A stretch of 64,000 nt of DNA, taken from NCBI RefSeq assembly GCF_019904135.1, contig NZ_JAIOGQ010000001.1:186001-250000 (forward strand), written 5' to 3'. Positions 1 to 9,322 of the stretch are shown one piece after another. Each line of letters opens with the position of its first letter. Position 1 is the stretch's first letter. Source of the DNA: Paenibacillus caui. GTDB taxonomy: Bacteria; Bacillota; Bacilli; Paenibacillales; Paenibacillaceae. Under the pieces are notes generated by a model. It had not been told where the DNA came from and did no database searches. It saw nothing but the letters and a program-made list of their open reading frames with translations. The position numbers and the translations under genes were made by a program.

Positions 1-1
1 C

Positions 2-1993
2 CGTTCCACCCTCATTGCCATCATTTCCATCCCGCTTTCGCTTCTGATCGCGATTCTGGCGCTGCGGCAGATGGGGATCACACTGAATATGATGTCTCTT
101 GGTGCGATGACCGTTGCCATTGGCCGGGTCGTTGACGATTCCATCGTCGTCATCGAGAACATTTACCGCCGGATGTCGCTGACCGGCGAAAAGCTGAAAG
201 GCCGCGAGCTCATTATGGAAGCCACACGCGAAATGTTCGTGCCGATTATGTCATCCACGATCGTCACCATCGCGGTGTTCCTGCCGCTCGCTTTTGTCAC
301 CGGCATGGTCGGCGAGCTGTTCACGCCTTTTGCCCTGACCATGGTGTTCTCGCTCCTCGCCTCTTTGCTCGTAGCGATTACGCTGGTTCCGGCGCTCGCC
401 CATTCGCTCTTCCGGAGCGGCATAAAGAAGAAGCATGATCATGACGAGAAGCCCGGAGCTCTGGCCCGCGGCTACAGACGGATTCTGGGCTGGTCCCTTT
501 CGCATAAGCTGATTACCTTTGGACTTGCGGTTATCCTTCTGATCGGCAGCCTGTTCCTCACGCCGTTTATCGGCAGCAGCTTTCTTCCGGAGCAGGAAGA
601 TAAATATGTAATGATCACCTACACACCCAAAGCGGGGGATACGCTTGAGGATGTGAAGCAGCAGGCGCTGAGCGCCGAGAAGATTATTCTGGGGCAGCCG
701 GATCTGGAGGATATGCAGTATTCCGTAGGCGGAAGGAACCCGCTGAGTCCGGGTCCATCCAAGTCGGCTCTTTTCTATGCGAAATATAACAGCGACACCA
801 AGCACTTCGCCGACGTGAAGAAAAACCTGATTGCAGAACTGGCAGAGAAGATCCCTTCAGGCACATGGGCCGATATGTCCGACCAAACGGGCGGCATGGG
901 CGGAAGCAAGCTGGACGTTCAGATCTTCGGCGACAATCTGGAACAAATCAAGCCTTTTGCGGATCAAGTGCTGAAGCTGGTTCAGGAAGACACCAAGAAC
1001 TTTGACAAGGCGGAGTCGAGCCTGTCCCATGCTTACGATCAATATACCCTCGTAGCCGACCAGCAGAAGCTCAGCTCGCTCGGCCTGACAGCCGGACAGC
1101 TCGCCATGGCGCTCAGCCCTGCCGCCGAACAGCCGGTGCTGATCAACATCAGCATTGACGGCAAGGAGTACGAGGTACACGTTCAAACGGACGGCAAAGC
1201 TTACGGCAGCATTGCCGACATTGAAAACGAGACGGTGGCTTCGCCGCTCGGAATCCAGGTTCCGATCAAAAGTGTGGCCACAGTCGAACCGGGAACCTCG
1301 CCGGATACGATCACGAGTATTGACGGCAAGACCGTTGTCTCCGTATCCGCCGATATTCTGGGCAGCGATGTCCGAGGCGCATCCCAAACGGTTGAGAACA
1401 AGATCAACAGCCTGGAGAAGCCGGATGGGGTTACCGTCAAATTCGGCGGTGCCACCCAGCAGATCAATGATACGTTCAGCCAGCTTGGACTGGCCATGGG
1501 CGCCGCCATTGCAATTGTCTATTTCGTCCTTGTCGTAACCTTCGGCGGCGGTTTGGCTCCATTCGCCATCCTGTTCTCGCTGCCATTTACGTTGATCGGC
1601 GCCCTGCTTGCACTGCTCATCTCCGGAGATACGCTCAATGTGTCCTCCCTGATGGGAGCGCTGATGCTGATCGGCATTGTCGTTACAAATGCCATCGTGC
1701 TGATCGACCGCGTCATTCACAAGGAACGCGAAGGACTATCGACCCGCGAAGCGCTGCTTGAAGCCGGCGGTACCCGTCTCCGCCCGATCTTGATGACGGC
1801 CATCGCCACTATCGGTGCCTTGCTGCCGCTCGTATCCGGCTTTGAAAACAGTGCGGGCGTCATTTCCAAGGGGCTCGGCGTTACCGTCATCGGCGGCTTG
1901 ATCAGCTCTACGCTGTTAACCCTGGTGATTGTCCCGGTGGTCTATGAATTTCTTGCGAAATTCCGCCGCCGCAGCCTGTCACAGCAAGATTAA
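2..1993 (+). CDS. RND-family multidrug efflux permease, 5'-truncated by window edge
   Basis: Inner part and C-terminus of an AcrB/SwrC-like resistance-nodulation-division transporter, a proton-driven exporter of amphiphilic compounds. The frame is open from base 2, before the first internal ATG at 71, so the true start lies upstream. The membrane motif VDDSIVVIENIYR carries the two adjacent aspartates of the RND proton relay. It is followed by transmembrane helices, a large extracytoplasmic loop region around residues 190-470, and the second helix bundle, which includes GIVVTNAIVLIDRV. The C-terminus is basic and ends RRSLSQQD. In Firmicutes such HAE1-type pumps often act with a membrane-fusion partner, expected upstream but outside this window. 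Family confidence is high; the substrate is unknown. Confidence 0.93.
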   Translation, partial: RSTLIAIISIPLSLLIAILALRQMGITLNMMSLGAMTVAIGRVVDDSIVVIENIYRRMSLTGEKLKGRELIMEATREMFVPIMSSTIVTIAVFLPLAFVTGMVGELFTPFALTMVFSLLASLLVAITLVPALAHSLFRSGIKKKHDHDEKPGALARGYRRILGWSLSHKLITFGLAVILLIGSLFLTPFIGSSFLPEQEDKYVMITYTPKAGDTLEDVKQQALSAEKIILGQPDLEDMQYSVGGRNPLSPGPSKSALFYAKYNSDTKHFADVKKNLIAELAEKIPSGTWADMSDQTGGMGGSKLDVQIFGDNLEQIKPFADQVLKLVQEDTKNFDKAESSLSHAYDQYTLVADQQKLSSLGLTAGQLAMALSPAAEQPVLINISIDGKEYEVHVQTDGKAYGSIADIENETVASPLGIQVPIKSVATVEPGTSPDTITSIDGKTVVSVSADILGSDVRGASQTVENKINSLEKPDGVTVKFGGATQQINDTFSQLGLAMGAAIAIVYFVLVVTFGGGLAPFAILFSLPFTLIGALLALLISGDTLNVSSLMGALMLIGIVVTNAIVLIDRVIHKEREGLSTREALLEAGGTRLRPILMTAIATIGALLPLVSGFENSAGVISKGLGVTVIGGLISSTLLTLVIVPVVYEFLAKFRRRSLSQQD

Positions 1994-2083
1994 ACCTCTT
2001 GATCCGGCTCCTCCGGGGCCATATCAATTCAGGAACGGCAATGCCTTCTTCCTGACCGCCAAATAAGTGCTTTATTGTTTAAA

Positions 2084-2131
2084 AAGGGATGTTCCGGGCT
2101 GTTTGCATTACAGCTGGCGGGAACATCCCTT
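2084..2131. terminator. Bidirectional intrinsic terminator
   Basis: A 12-bp perfect stem, AAGGGATGTTCC at 2084-2095 paired with GGAACATCCCTT at 2120-2131. On the minus strand the hairpin is followed by a T run, which suits the TorD-like gene that ends at 2176. It also lies just past the end of the RND gene, so it probably serves both converging transcripts. Confidence 0.7.
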
Positions 2132-2175
2132 ATAACTTATTCAACTACAGCGAATTGTCCGAATGACATTCTCGG

Positions 2176-2868
2176 CTAGCTCTGCCGTACCCCTTCTCTC
2201 CATTGATAGAGCATGGCCAAATCCCACAGCAAAAACTGTTTGAGCATTGCGGCGAGCGCAGCATATAATTGACTTCGCGTTGCCGCCGCGAGTTCATCCG
2301 CAAACGTTATCGCCCATCTCAGCAAATGATTTTCCAAGAAACGAATCTGCATTTCCACCAGACTGCTGCGGGAGCAGGACAGGAATCCGGCACACTTCAT
2401 TCTGTCAGCAATAACCGCCATAAATTCCAGCTCCATCGTAAGCGAATCGTCCCGTTCCCCGTTCACCTTGTTGAAGACAACGCCGCAATCGGAATAGAAG
2501 CCGCCGACCTGCCCCGTTTGGGCGTTCGTCTGAACTCCTTCCGTTCTTGCTCGTACCGCCGATTCCGAAGCGGCGAGCTTGGCATCCTCTCCCGTGAACA
2601 AACGGCGGTACTCCTCGGCTTCGTCCATGCCTATACGGCGCAGTTCATGATCCTGAATGCTGTTAAAATAATTCGTGAGCTCTCCCCCGCCTTCCCAGGC
2701 GGTAATCGAGCCTCTCAGCTTGACTATATTGCGGTATCTTGCAAGCAAGGACAACTCCGGAGAACGCTCCAGAAAATCAATCAGAAGCTGATATACCACC
2801 TCCCGCTCCATCAGCCAGCGGTTCTGTTGTTCCGTCAACTTGTAGGCATCTTCAGAAAGTGTGCTCAT
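2176..2868 (-). CDS. TorD/DmsD-family cytoplasmic chaperone for a molybdoenzyme
   Basis: Predicted 230-residue all-helical soluble protein of the TorD family. These chaperones bind molybdopterin oxidoreductase catalytic subunits before cofactor insertion. Seen in the sequence: an EEYRRLFTG segment near residue 85, the TMELEFMA helix in the middle, and FLENHLLRWA towards the C-terminus, matching the E-x-x-x-M and D/N-H-L patterns of the family. There is no signal peptide or membrane segment. It ends 0.2 kb from mobA, read in the same direction, and a molybdopterin oxidoreductase lies 6.5 kb away, so that enzyme is its most likely client. The client assignment is inference. Confidence 0.8.
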   Translation of the reverse strand: MSTLSEDAYKLTEQQNRWLMEREVVYQLLIDFLERSPELSLLARYRNIVKLRGSITAWEGGGELTNYFNSIQDHELRRIGMDEAEEYRRLFTGEDAKLAASESAVRARTEGVQTNAQTGQVGGFYSDCGVVFNKVNGERDDSLTMELEFMAVIADRMKCAGFLSCSRSSLVEMQIRFLENHLLRWAITFADELAAATRSQLYAALAAMLKQFLLWDLAMLYQWREGVRQS

Positions 2869-2955
2869 TATGATCAGCTCCCACCTATGATCTACCCGAA
2901 GTTTTACCCCGGTTTGGAATGCGATGCGATTTCCGGCAGCTTTTGCCGCATCTTT

Positions 2956-2983
2956 ATTATATCCTCCACTGTAAGCGCTTAAT
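2956..2983 (-). promoter_or_regulatory. Candidate promoter -10 with cre-like palindrome upstream of the TorD-like gene
   Basis: On the minus strand a TATAAT hexamer (2956-2961) lies about 90 bp before the TorD-like start. Just upstream is the near-palindrome TGTAAGCGCTTAAT (2970-2983), close to the CcpA cre consensus. No convincing -35 was found. This is a weak call from motif shape alone. Confidence 0.3.
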
Positions 2984-3079
2984 ACCCTGCATTTTGTCTA
3001 ATTGATGAAAAATCCTCGAATTGCCATGGAGAACAGCGGCCCTCCTTTTTTTCTACAGATCTCAAGCATGATGAAGCCT

Positions 3080-3691
3080 TTATCTCTGTTCTTGTGCCAT
3101 TCGCAGCGCAGCCTCATAATCCTCCGGCGTGTTCATGTTGAATAGAGCCTGTTCCGGGTTCAAACCAGGCCGAAGACCAATATCCTCCATATGAACATAT
3201 TGAACCGTCAGTTTCCGGACCCAGTCCATCACGCGGAGCTGCCGAAGCCGGAGAGACTGTTCAAGCAGCCCCGCTGAGCTTTTTCGATAAACCGCAACGA
3301 GTGGCTGCACCCGTCCTTTATATAGCGGGATGATGGCCTGTACGGTTTCGTCCGCCTGCTCCGCAGCCTGCAGCAGAACTTCAAATAGAGCATGGCATGC
3401 AAAGGGCTGATCACAGGAGCATACCAGATTCCATTCCTGTTCAGAATATAATAAAGCGGCATGAAGGCCGGCCAGCGGTCCTCCGTCTTGAACAAGATCC
3501 GGAATGACGGGAACGGCCGCAAACCTGTAAATCTCCTGCTCCGACGAGACAATTACCTGATGTTCGCAGGACTTTGACATTTCCCGAAGGATTCCTTCAA
3601 TGACGGTCCTGCCGTCAAGAGGCAGAAGAGCCTTGTTTGTTCCCATCCTTCTGGACCTGCCGCCGGCCAAAATAATACCCTGTATTCCCAT
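3080..3691 (-). CDS. mobA: Molybdenum cofactor guanylyltransferase MobA
   Basis: Transfers GMP from GTP to molybdopterin to make the guanine dinucleotide (bis-MGD) cofactor used by DMSO-reductase-family enzymes. The N-terminus shows the nucleotidyltransferase loop ILAGGRSRRMGTNKALLPL, and a CSCDQPF segment around residue 110 corresponds to the metal-binding aspartate region. Length (203 aa) is normal for MobA. ATG at 3691 is preferred over the adjacent TTG at 3694 because it gives better spacing to GGGTGG. It is transcribed in the same direction as the TorD-like chaperone 0.2 kb downstream, which supports joint service to the nearby formate-dehydrogenase-like enzyme. Confidence 0.92.
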   Translation of the reverse strand: MGIQGIILAGGRSRRMGTNKALLPLDGRTVIEGILREMSKSCEHQVIVSSEQEIYRFAAVPVIPDLVQDGGPLAGLHAALLYSEQEWNLVCSCDQPFACHALFEVLLQAAEQADETVQAIIPLYKGRVQPLVAVYRKSSAGLLEQSLRLRQLRVMDWVRKLTVQYVHMEDIGLRPGLNPEQALFNMNTPEDYEAALRMAQEQR

Positions 3692-3739
3692 CAATGCACC
3701 ACCCGAATCTAATATATGGTATTAAATTAAAAAGTTGGT

Positions 3740-3768
3740 TTGAATCAAGACTCAAGCCGTGATACATT
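3740..3768 (+). promoter_or_regulatory. Sigma-A promoter for the MFS gene
   Basis: TTGAAT (3740-3745) and TACATT (3763-3768) are separated by exactly 17 bp. The promoter lies inside the 5' part of the longest open frame, which supports the downstream TTG start at 3833 rather than 3740. Confidence 0.5.
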
Positions 3769-3832
3769 GTATGCAAACGCCTCCTATCAGACAAGGAAGG
3801 CATTCTCTGCCTATAGAAAGGAGTGGCGCAGA

Positions 3833-5044
3833 TTGGAGCAGAGAGATTACAGAGCAAACCCTTTACTTTCCTTGCACCTATTAAACTTTTTTATTTATGG
3901 AATCGCTGCGATCTTTACATCCTATCTCCAATTATACTATCTGTCGACAGGGATGGATAAGCTTCAGATCGGGCTCCTTTTGGCGGCAGGTCCTGTTATT
4001 TCCCTGATCGCTTACCCGTTCTGGAATTACTGCCGAACCCGGCAAACTGGCACCAGAACCATACTGCTGCTTCTGCTAGCCGGCATCCTGCTTTCCATTA
4101 ACCTGCTGCTCTGGGAGAGTTCGCCTCATTATATAGTTTGGAGCAGTCTGTTTCTTTATTTCTTTTTAACGCCGCTTGTGGCCATGAACAACACCTTAAC
4201 GCTTGAATACACAGATCAATCCAATTTAAAGGCCGGGTTTCGCAAGAACAGGTACTGGGGCTCTGCAGGCTGGGCCCTGTTGCCTTTTGCTGTAAGCTTT
4301 CCGTATAAAGACGGTATCCTTCACAAATTACCCGTTGCGATTGTGTCCACATTAATTGTCGCGCTTGCCATTGGTTTATGTATCTCACTGCCTGCCCTGA
4401 AGAGGCAGAACATAGCCCCTCCTCTGACAACCAGAGAAATCGGCGGTGTACTGCTGAATAAATATTTTACCATTTTCCTGGCTTTGGGCATGCTCGTCTC
4501 GATTTCAAATACGGCAAATCTGATGTTTATGCCGCTTTTTATGACGGATTTGGGCGGTTCCGTACTGGATGTCGCATTCGCGATCTTCCTCTCCGTCATT
4601 TTGGAAACTGCAGTCATGTACTTGCTGAACCGGTATCTGAAGCAAAATATATCCTCCTTAATCCTTTGCCTGACACTGGTCAGCCTTCTGCTTGCCCTGC
4701 GCTGGAATTATATGGCGTCAGCAACGCTTCCTGTTCAGGTCATTTTCGTTCAGCTGTTGAACTCTGCGACGCTGGGAGGTTTCTTCTACACCGGCATTCG
4801 GCTGACTTCCCTGTTCCTCCCGAAGCCTTTTCGTTCAGCTGGACAAACCGTTTGCGTGATCTGCTGGAGCGGGCTTTCCGGAGTCATGGCCGGACTGCTC
4901 GGCGGCTGGCTGTTTCAAAGCTTCGGCTCCGTCATTTTCTATAAGACTTTGGTATCCATGACCTTCTTCGGTGCCCTCGGATTTGGGCTCATGTGGGCTC
5001 ATATCGTTCGAAACGGCTATGTTCCCAGCCGGCACCATTCCTGA
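3833..5044 (+). CDS. MFS transporter (MFS_1-like / LacY-like group)
   Basis: Twelve-helix membrane permease of about 403 residues. The open frame extends upstream to a TTG at 3740. I prefer TTG 3833 because GAAAGGAG lies nine bases before it, a promoter sits between the two starts, and the resulting N-terminus (MEQRDYRANPLLSLHLLNFF) leads straight into the first helix. The loop after helix 2 has a short basic stretch (YCRTRQTGTRT) where MFS proteins carry their conserved loop. It resembles the MFS_1-like group that includes nucleoside and sugar symporters. It is divergent from mobA, and the substrate cannot be read from sequence. Confidence 0.8.
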   Translation: MEQRDYRANPLLSLHLLNFFIYGIAAIFTSYLQLYYLSTGMDKLQIGLLLAAGPVISLIAYPFWNYCRTRQTGTRTILLLLLAGILLSINLLLWESSPHYIVWSSLFLYFFLTPLVAMNNTLTLEYTDQSNLKAGFRKNRYWGSAGWALLPFAVSFPYKDGILHKLPVAIVSTLIVALAIGLCISLPALKRQNIAPPLTTREIGGVLLNKYFTIFLALGMLVSISNTANLMFMPLFMTDLGGSVLDVAFAIFLSVILETAVMYLLNRYLKQNISSLILCLTLVSLLLALRWNYMASATLPVQVIFVQLLNSATLGGFFYTGIRLTSLFLPKPFRSAGQTVCVICWSGLSGVMAGLLGGWLFQSFGSVIFYKTLVSMTFFGALGFGLMWAHIVRNGYVPSRHHS

Positions 5045-5080
5045 TTCGATTCTTGCGGCGGTTCCCCTGCGGAAGCTGCA

Positions 5081-5587
5081 TTATTTTTTATGATCATAGA
5101 AAATATGCCGTGCTGTCAGAGCACCGTTACTGATCTGCAGCAGCCCGAAAGAGTATTTTTGTTCACGGCGCTTATCGGTCGGGGAACCCGGATTGAACAG
5201 CAGCACCCCGTTTTGCACAAGGTGATAAGGCTGATGCGAATGGCCGAACAAAACGCACTGCACCTGTTCCTTTTCAAAAGCCCGCAAGGCCTTTTCCGGT
5301 GTTGCTAGGCGGGAAACCGGCTCATGCCCGTGAACGAGACCTATACGGAATCCCTCCAGCGTCAGCACCTTCTTCTTTCCAAAACGGCTGACGATGTCCA
5401 TACCATCGTTGTTGCCTGCAACGCCGTCCACCGGAGCAAGAGCTGAAAGCTGATCATAAACCTCCATGGTGACCCAGTCCCCCAAATGAAGAATAAGATC
5501 CACGCCCCGGAAAGCTTGGGCCAGCTTTGACGGAAGCTTCCCCGCCGCTCTTGGCATATGAGTATCTGAAACAACGCCGATAATCAT
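5081..5587 (-). CDS. YfcE/MJ0936-type metallophosphodiesterase
   Basis: Small calcineurin-like phosphoesterase (168 aa). It shows the full metal-ligand set in order: SDTH near residue 8, GDW near 37, GNND near 60, GHEP near 86, and GHSHQP near 112, followed by NPGSP. These bind a dinuclear metal centre that hydrolyses phosphodiesters. The start is ATG 5587 because AAAGGAGG precedes it by six bases; a longer in-frame ATG at 5629 lies within the upstream terminator and is rejected. It is a soluble cytoplasmic protein whose natural substrate is unknown. It follows glnS, separated by a strong terminator, so it is probably transcribed on its own. Confidence 0.88.
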   Translation of the reverse strand: MIIGVVSDTHMPRAAGKLPSKLAQAFRGVDLILHLGDWVTMEVYDQLSALAPVDGVAGNNDGMDIVSRFGKKKVLTLEGFRIGLVHGHEPVSRLATPEKALRAFEKEQVQCVLFGHSHQPYHLVQNGVLLFNPGSPTDKRREQKYSFGLLQISNGALTARHIFYDHKK

Positions 5588-5612
5588 TATAATCCTCCTT
5601 TCATTCCCTAGG

Positions 5613-5648
5613 AAAAAAAGCGCAGGCACCTCTGCTGCGCCCGCGCTT
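5613..5648 (-). terminator. Rho-independent terminator of glnS
   Basis: On the minus strand AAGCGCGGGC pairs with GCCTGCGCTT (10 bp, one G-T pair) and is followed immediately by seven T residues. It lies 53 bp past the glnS stop. Confidence 0.85.
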
Positions 5649-5701
5649 ACGACTATCTTATTATATGAATCTGCTTGCCGGTTTATTTCCGGTGCATCTC
5701 C

Positions 5702-7390
5702 TTACTTATTCTTGGGAAGCTGGAACGAGCTCTTGAGCGAAACGATCAGATTGAACACGGGCGAGCCCGGTTTGGAGTCTTTCGAATCCACATTGAAATA
5801 GCCGTGGCGGAAAAACTGGAATTTATCGTGCGGCTTGGCGCCTTGTAGCCCCGGTTCCACATACCCGTGAACGACGCGCAGGGAATTGGGATTGATTTGG
5901 TCCAGGAAAGTCTTCTCTTCCACACTCTCCGCTTCTTCTTCCTCTTCCGTGTTATCAGCGGAAATCAGAGGCTCGTACAGCCGGAATTCCGACGGTACCG
6001 CAGCGGAAGCATCGATCCAGTGAATGGTTCCTTTTACTTTACGGCCAGTAAATCCGGTGCCGCTCTTTGTTTCCGGATCATACGTGCAGTGTATTTCTAC
6101 GACATTTCCTTCTTCGTCCTTAATCACTTCATTGCACTTGATGAAATAGGCGTGCTTGAGGCGCACTTCATTCCCCGGGAACAAGCGGAAATACTTGCTC
6201 GGCGGATTCTCCATGAAGTCATCCCGTTCGATATAAATCTCCCGCGAAAAAGGAATTTGCCGGCTGCCCATTTCCGGATTTTCGGTGTTGTTCTCGGCTT
6301 CGAGCAGCTCAGGCCCGCCTTCCGGATAGTTCGTAATCACTACCTTGAGCGGGTCAAGCACGGCCATTGTCCGGGGCGCTCTCAGCTTCAGGTCCTCGCG
6401 GATGAAATGCTCCAGCATCGCAATTTCGACCGTCCCCTGCGCCTTCGAAATACCTGCCTCGTACACAAAATTTTTGATCGCTTCAGGCGTATAGCCTCTC
6501 CGGCGAAGCCCGGATATCGTCGGCATGCGGGGATCGTCCCAGCCGTCCACGATACCTTGATCTACGAGCAGCTTCAGCTTGCGCTTGCTGGTCACCATTC
6601 CCGCGACATTGAGCCGTCCAAATTCATATTGATGCGGGGCGGCCTCTACCTCCGTCTCGGCAATCACCCAATCGTAGAACGGGCGCTGATCCTCGAATTC
6701 AATGGTACAAAGGGAGTGGGTGACGCCTTCGATCGCGTCCTCCAGCGGATGTGCATAAGTATACATCGGATAAATGCACCAGGCATCTCCCGTATTATGG
6801 TGAGTCGCGTGGGCGATCCGGTAAATGACCGGATCACGCATATTGATGTTCGGGGAGCCCATATCCACTTTGGCGCGCAGCACCTTTTCACCATTTTTGA
6901 ATTCTCCGGCCCGCATGCGTGTGAACAAATCCAGATTCTCCTCCACGCTGCGGTCGCGGTACGGGCTGTTCTTTCCGGGTTCGGTAAGGGTTCCACGCGT
7001 TTCGCGGATTTCATCCGCGCTTTGATCGTCCACGTATGCCTTGCCCTTCTTGATCAGCACGACGGCCCGATTGTACATCTCTTCAAAATAATCGGATGCA
7101 AAGTGCAGCTCCTCCCAGTCGAAGCCGAGCCACTTCACATCTTCCTTGATGGAATTGACGTATTCCACATCTTCCTTAAGCGGATTCGTATCATCGAATC
7201 GAAGGTTGGTGCATCCGCCGAATTCGTCGGCAAGCGTGAAGTTGACCCAGATGGCTTTGGCATGTCCAATATGCAAATAGCCGTTCGGCTCTGGCGGAAA
7301 CCGTGTAATGACCTTGTCCACCTTGCCGCTCTTGAGATCTTCCGTAATGATATTTTTAATAAAGTTTGGGGGTGTACTTGCGTGTGTCAC
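5702..7390 (-). CDS. glnS: Glutaminyl-tRNA synthetase
   Basis: Class I aminoacyl-tRNA synthetase that charges tRNA-Gln with glutamine. The HIGH motif is at residues 40-43 within [15 protein letters not shown], the KMSKS loop is VTSKRKL, and the C-terminal beta-barrel anticodon-binding region is complete (562 aa, close to the E. coli enzyme; no YqeY fusion). GTG 7390 is chosen because GAAAGG lies nine bases upstream; the TTG three codons earlier abuts it. Most Bacillota make Gln-tRNA indirectly with GatCAB, so a direct GlnRS is a lineage trait known in Paenibacillus and probably acquired by transfer. No T-box leader is visible upstream. Confidence 0.95.
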   Translation of the reverse strand: MTHASTPPNFIKNIITEDLKSGKVDKVITRFPPEPNGYLHIGHAKAIWVNFTLADEFGGCTNLRFDDTNPLKEDVEYVNSIKEDVKWLGFDWEELHFASDYFEEMYNRAVVLIKKGKAYVDDQSADEIRETRGTLTEPGKNSPYRDRSVEENLDLFTRMRAGEFKNGEKVLRAKVDMGSPNINMRDPVIYRIAHATHHNTGDAWCIYPMYTYAHPLEDAIEGVTHSLCTIEFEDQRPFYDWVIAETEVEAAPHQYEFGRLNVAGMVTSKRKLKLLVDQGIVDGWDDPRMPTISGLRRRGYTPEAIKNFVYEAGISKAQGTVEIAMLEHFIREDLKLRAPRTMAVLDPLKVVITNYPEGGPELLEAENNTENPEMGSRQIPFSREIYIERDDFMENPPSKYFRLFPGNEVRLKHAYFIKCNEVIKDEEGNVVEIHCTYDPETKSGTGFTGRKVKGTIHWIDASAAVPSEFRLYEPLISADNTEEEEEAESVEEKTFLDQINPNSLRVVHGYVEPGLQGAKPHDKFQFFRHGYFNVDSKDSKPGSPVFNLIVSLKSSFQLPKNK

Positions 7391-7435
7391 GCTAATCAAC
7401 CTTTCTGTCCGAATAGATCCGTTTCATTTTATATA

Positions 7436-7464
7436 AATATACCGGTATCCGGCGAAGAGTTCAA
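7436..7464 (-). promoter_or_regulatory. Sigma-A promoter of glnS
   Basis: On the minus strand TTGAAC (7464-7459) and TATATT (7441-7436) are 17 bp apart, 46 bp before the GTG start. The short leader leaves no room for a T-box riboswitch. Confidence 0.6.
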
Positions 7465-7511
7465 TGCCCGAACGCTTGACCGGCATCTATTGCTCGGATT
7501 GAACTCTGACG

Positions 7512-8006
7512 TCAAACAGAGCACCACATCAGGATATCGTCCACGTACCGCCCGTTCAGCAGGAATTCTTCAACCAGGCGGCCCTGCACAATGAATCCGC
7601 AGCTACCGTAGAAGGCAATCGCCTTTTCATTGGTTTCAAGAACACGCAGCGACAGCTTGCGCACACCATTGTGCCGCGCTGTTCTCTTTATCTCTTCCAT
7701 CAGGCGTTTTCCGATTCCGCGTTTCTGGTAACCAGGATAGACTGCAATATTAATATCATAAACATGTTCGTTGCTCTTTAAGCCGGTGGGATGGCTGAAG
7801 CCGATATAGCCGCAAACCTGATCGCCGATTCCGGCTACCAGTTGGCTGCCCGGAGGACAGCTCTGCAGAAACTGCTCTCTGGAGCGCCAGTGAATCGGAG
7901 ACGGCGTCGTCTCCTCCGTCCACACCTTGGAATCTATTTCCATTATGGCGCAGGCATCCTTCAGTTCAGATGGCCTGATCCATATCTCGTTTGACACCTG
8001 ATTCAT
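7512..8006 (-). CDS. GNAT family N-acetyltransferase
   Basis: Soluble acetyl-CoA-dependent acetyltransferase of about 164 residues. The acetyl-CoA pyrophosphate loop is visible as YQKRGIGKRLM, preceded by a beta strand (VYDINIAVYPG) and followed by LETNEKAIAFYGSCGF, the usual GNAT motif B. The start overlaps the end of the upstream MFS gene by about 40 bases, so the two are cotranscribed and probably translationally coupled. GGAGG sits unusually close to GTG 8009 and ATG 8006, and GTG 7997 is also possible, so the exact start is uncertain. The acceptor substrate is unknown. Confidence 0.85.
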   Translation of the reverse strand: MNQVSNEIWIRPSELKDACAIMEIDSKVWTEETTPSPIHWRSREQFLQSCPPGSQLVAGIGDQVCGYIGFSHPTGLKSNEHVYDINIAVYPGYQKRGIGKRLMEEIKRTARHNGVRKLSLRVLETNEKAIAFYGSCGFIVQGRLVEEFLLNGRYVDDILMWCSV

Positions 8007-9234
8007 CACCTCCGAATGCGAAATGTTCTTCCAGTACCTGGCCGCCGCGGTTCATCGCAGCATGAATGGCAAAGCCCGGAATCGACAAGCAGGCGATGAC
8101 GACCGACAGCCAGGCTACCGGCGCAAGTCCGCCCCAGTCATACAGCATGCCCATGGCATAGGGACCGAACACCCGTCCCGCCGCGCCAATCCCGCCAACC
8201 AGCCCAAGGTAAAACGGGGCGGTCTTTCCGGTGTACTCCGAAATAAACGACGGGATCGCAGGCGAAATCAGCATCTCGCCGAGCGTCGCAAGCACCATTC
8301 CCGCCACCATGGCCGGGTAGCTGTGGAACGCGAGAATCGCGACATAGCCCAGCAGGTAAAATAGCCCGCTTGCAACCATCTGCCGCTGCGGAGTTTCCGC
8401 AAAACCTCTGCGAATCAAAGTGACAAGCGGCTGCGCCGCGAATATAAGCAGGCCGTTTAAGGTCCACAGGATGCTGTACTTCCATTCCGGCATTCCCATC
8501 GTAATCGTATAAGGCGATACGCCGTTATTCCAGATGCAATTGGCGAGCCAAAGGAAGAAAGAGCCCGCTCCCATGAATAAGTAAATACGGCCGTGCTTCA
8601 GCAGCTCAAACGGACTGTGTCCGGCTGTCGCCCTTTTTCGCTTATGTATCTCCAAATTACCCTGCGCATGCTCGACCCGTGTCAAATAGGCAAAGAAAAA
8701 TACCGCAAACACGAGAGAAGTGATCCCGTTCACCACAAAGCTGAGATCGTACGAGATCCGGGCGAGCACCCCGCTCATGGCCGTTCCGAGGGCAACGCCG
8801 ATATTATTGGCCACATACACAATGTTAAACAGCTCCGCCCTCCGCTCGGTGAACCTGAACCCTATAAAAGCCTGAATGGCCGGCATGGATAAAGCGTTGG
8901 TAAAGCCGACGGCGAGCATCAGAAGCATAAAGACATGCCAGTTCCCGGCACCTGCGGGAAGGGCAAGCAGAGCAGCCGCATTGACGGCCAGCGCGCCCAC
9001 AATGAGCCGTTTGACGCCGACGCGGTGATAAAGCGCTCCGCCCAGTACCTGGCCGGCGATTCCGCCAATCGATTGTACCAGTATGACCAGACCGGCATCG
9101 GTCATGCTTCGGCCAAGCTCTTTAAAAACGAACATCGTAATCAGCGGCCACATCAGCGAACCGCCGGCGGAATTAATCAAGCTGGCCGCGAGAAAGATTT
9201 TGACTTCCCGCGGGTAAGACTGAAGCCATCTCAT
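7966..9234 (-). CDS. MFS multidrug-type transporter
   Basis: Twelve-helix major facilitator permease (422 aa). The N-terminal half has the DHA1-like pattern: helix 1 with AASLINSAGGSLMWPL, then the loop GGALYHRVGVKRLI between helices 2 and 3. A longer cytoplasmic loop with EIHKRKRATAG lies between the halves. It overlaps the downstream acetyltransferase gene. Such pairs sometimes export or modify antimicrobial compounds, but no substrate is evident here. The Shine-Dalgarno sequence (GGGAG) is about 13 bases from the ATG, rather far. Confidence 0.85.
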   Translation of the reverse strand: MRWLQSYPREVKIFLAASLINSAGGSLMWPLITMFVFKELGRSMTDAGLVILVQSIGGIAGQVLGGALYHRVGVKRLIVGALAVNAAALLALPAGAGNWHVFMLLMLAVGFTNALSMPAIQAFIGFRFTERRAELFNIVYVANNIGVALGTAMSGVLARISYDLSFVVNGITSLVFAVFFFAYLTRVEHAQGNLEIHKRKRATAGHSPFELLKHGRIYLFMGAGSFFLWLANCIWNNGVSPYTITMGMPEWKYSILWTLNGLLIFAAQPLVTLIRRGFAETPQRQMVASGLFYLLGYVAILAFHSYPAMVAGMVLATLGEMLISPAIPSFISEYTGKTAPFYLGLVGGIGAAGRVFGPYAMGMLYDWGGLAPVAWLSVVIACLSIPGFAIHAAMNRGGQVLEEHFAFGGDESGVKRDMDQAI

Positions 9235-9322
9235 AATAATTGTTGTACTCCCGTATCTATGTTCTCATTTCCAGATTCCAGTATGTCTTAAATGTACGGA
9301 AGCAGCAAGCTCACTTATTGAC

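Noticed and set aside
857-1720. 287-codon minus-strand frame within the RND gene
   Set aside because: Antisense to a well-supported transporter gene and without family features.
7391-7511. T-box riboswitch upstream of glnS
   Set aside because: The promoter lies only 46 bp before the start, leaving too short a leader, and no terminator hairpin is present there.
5867-7594. 575-codon open frame on the plus strand
   Set aside because: Entirely antisense to glnS, with no ribosome site and a composition dictated by the GlnRS codons.
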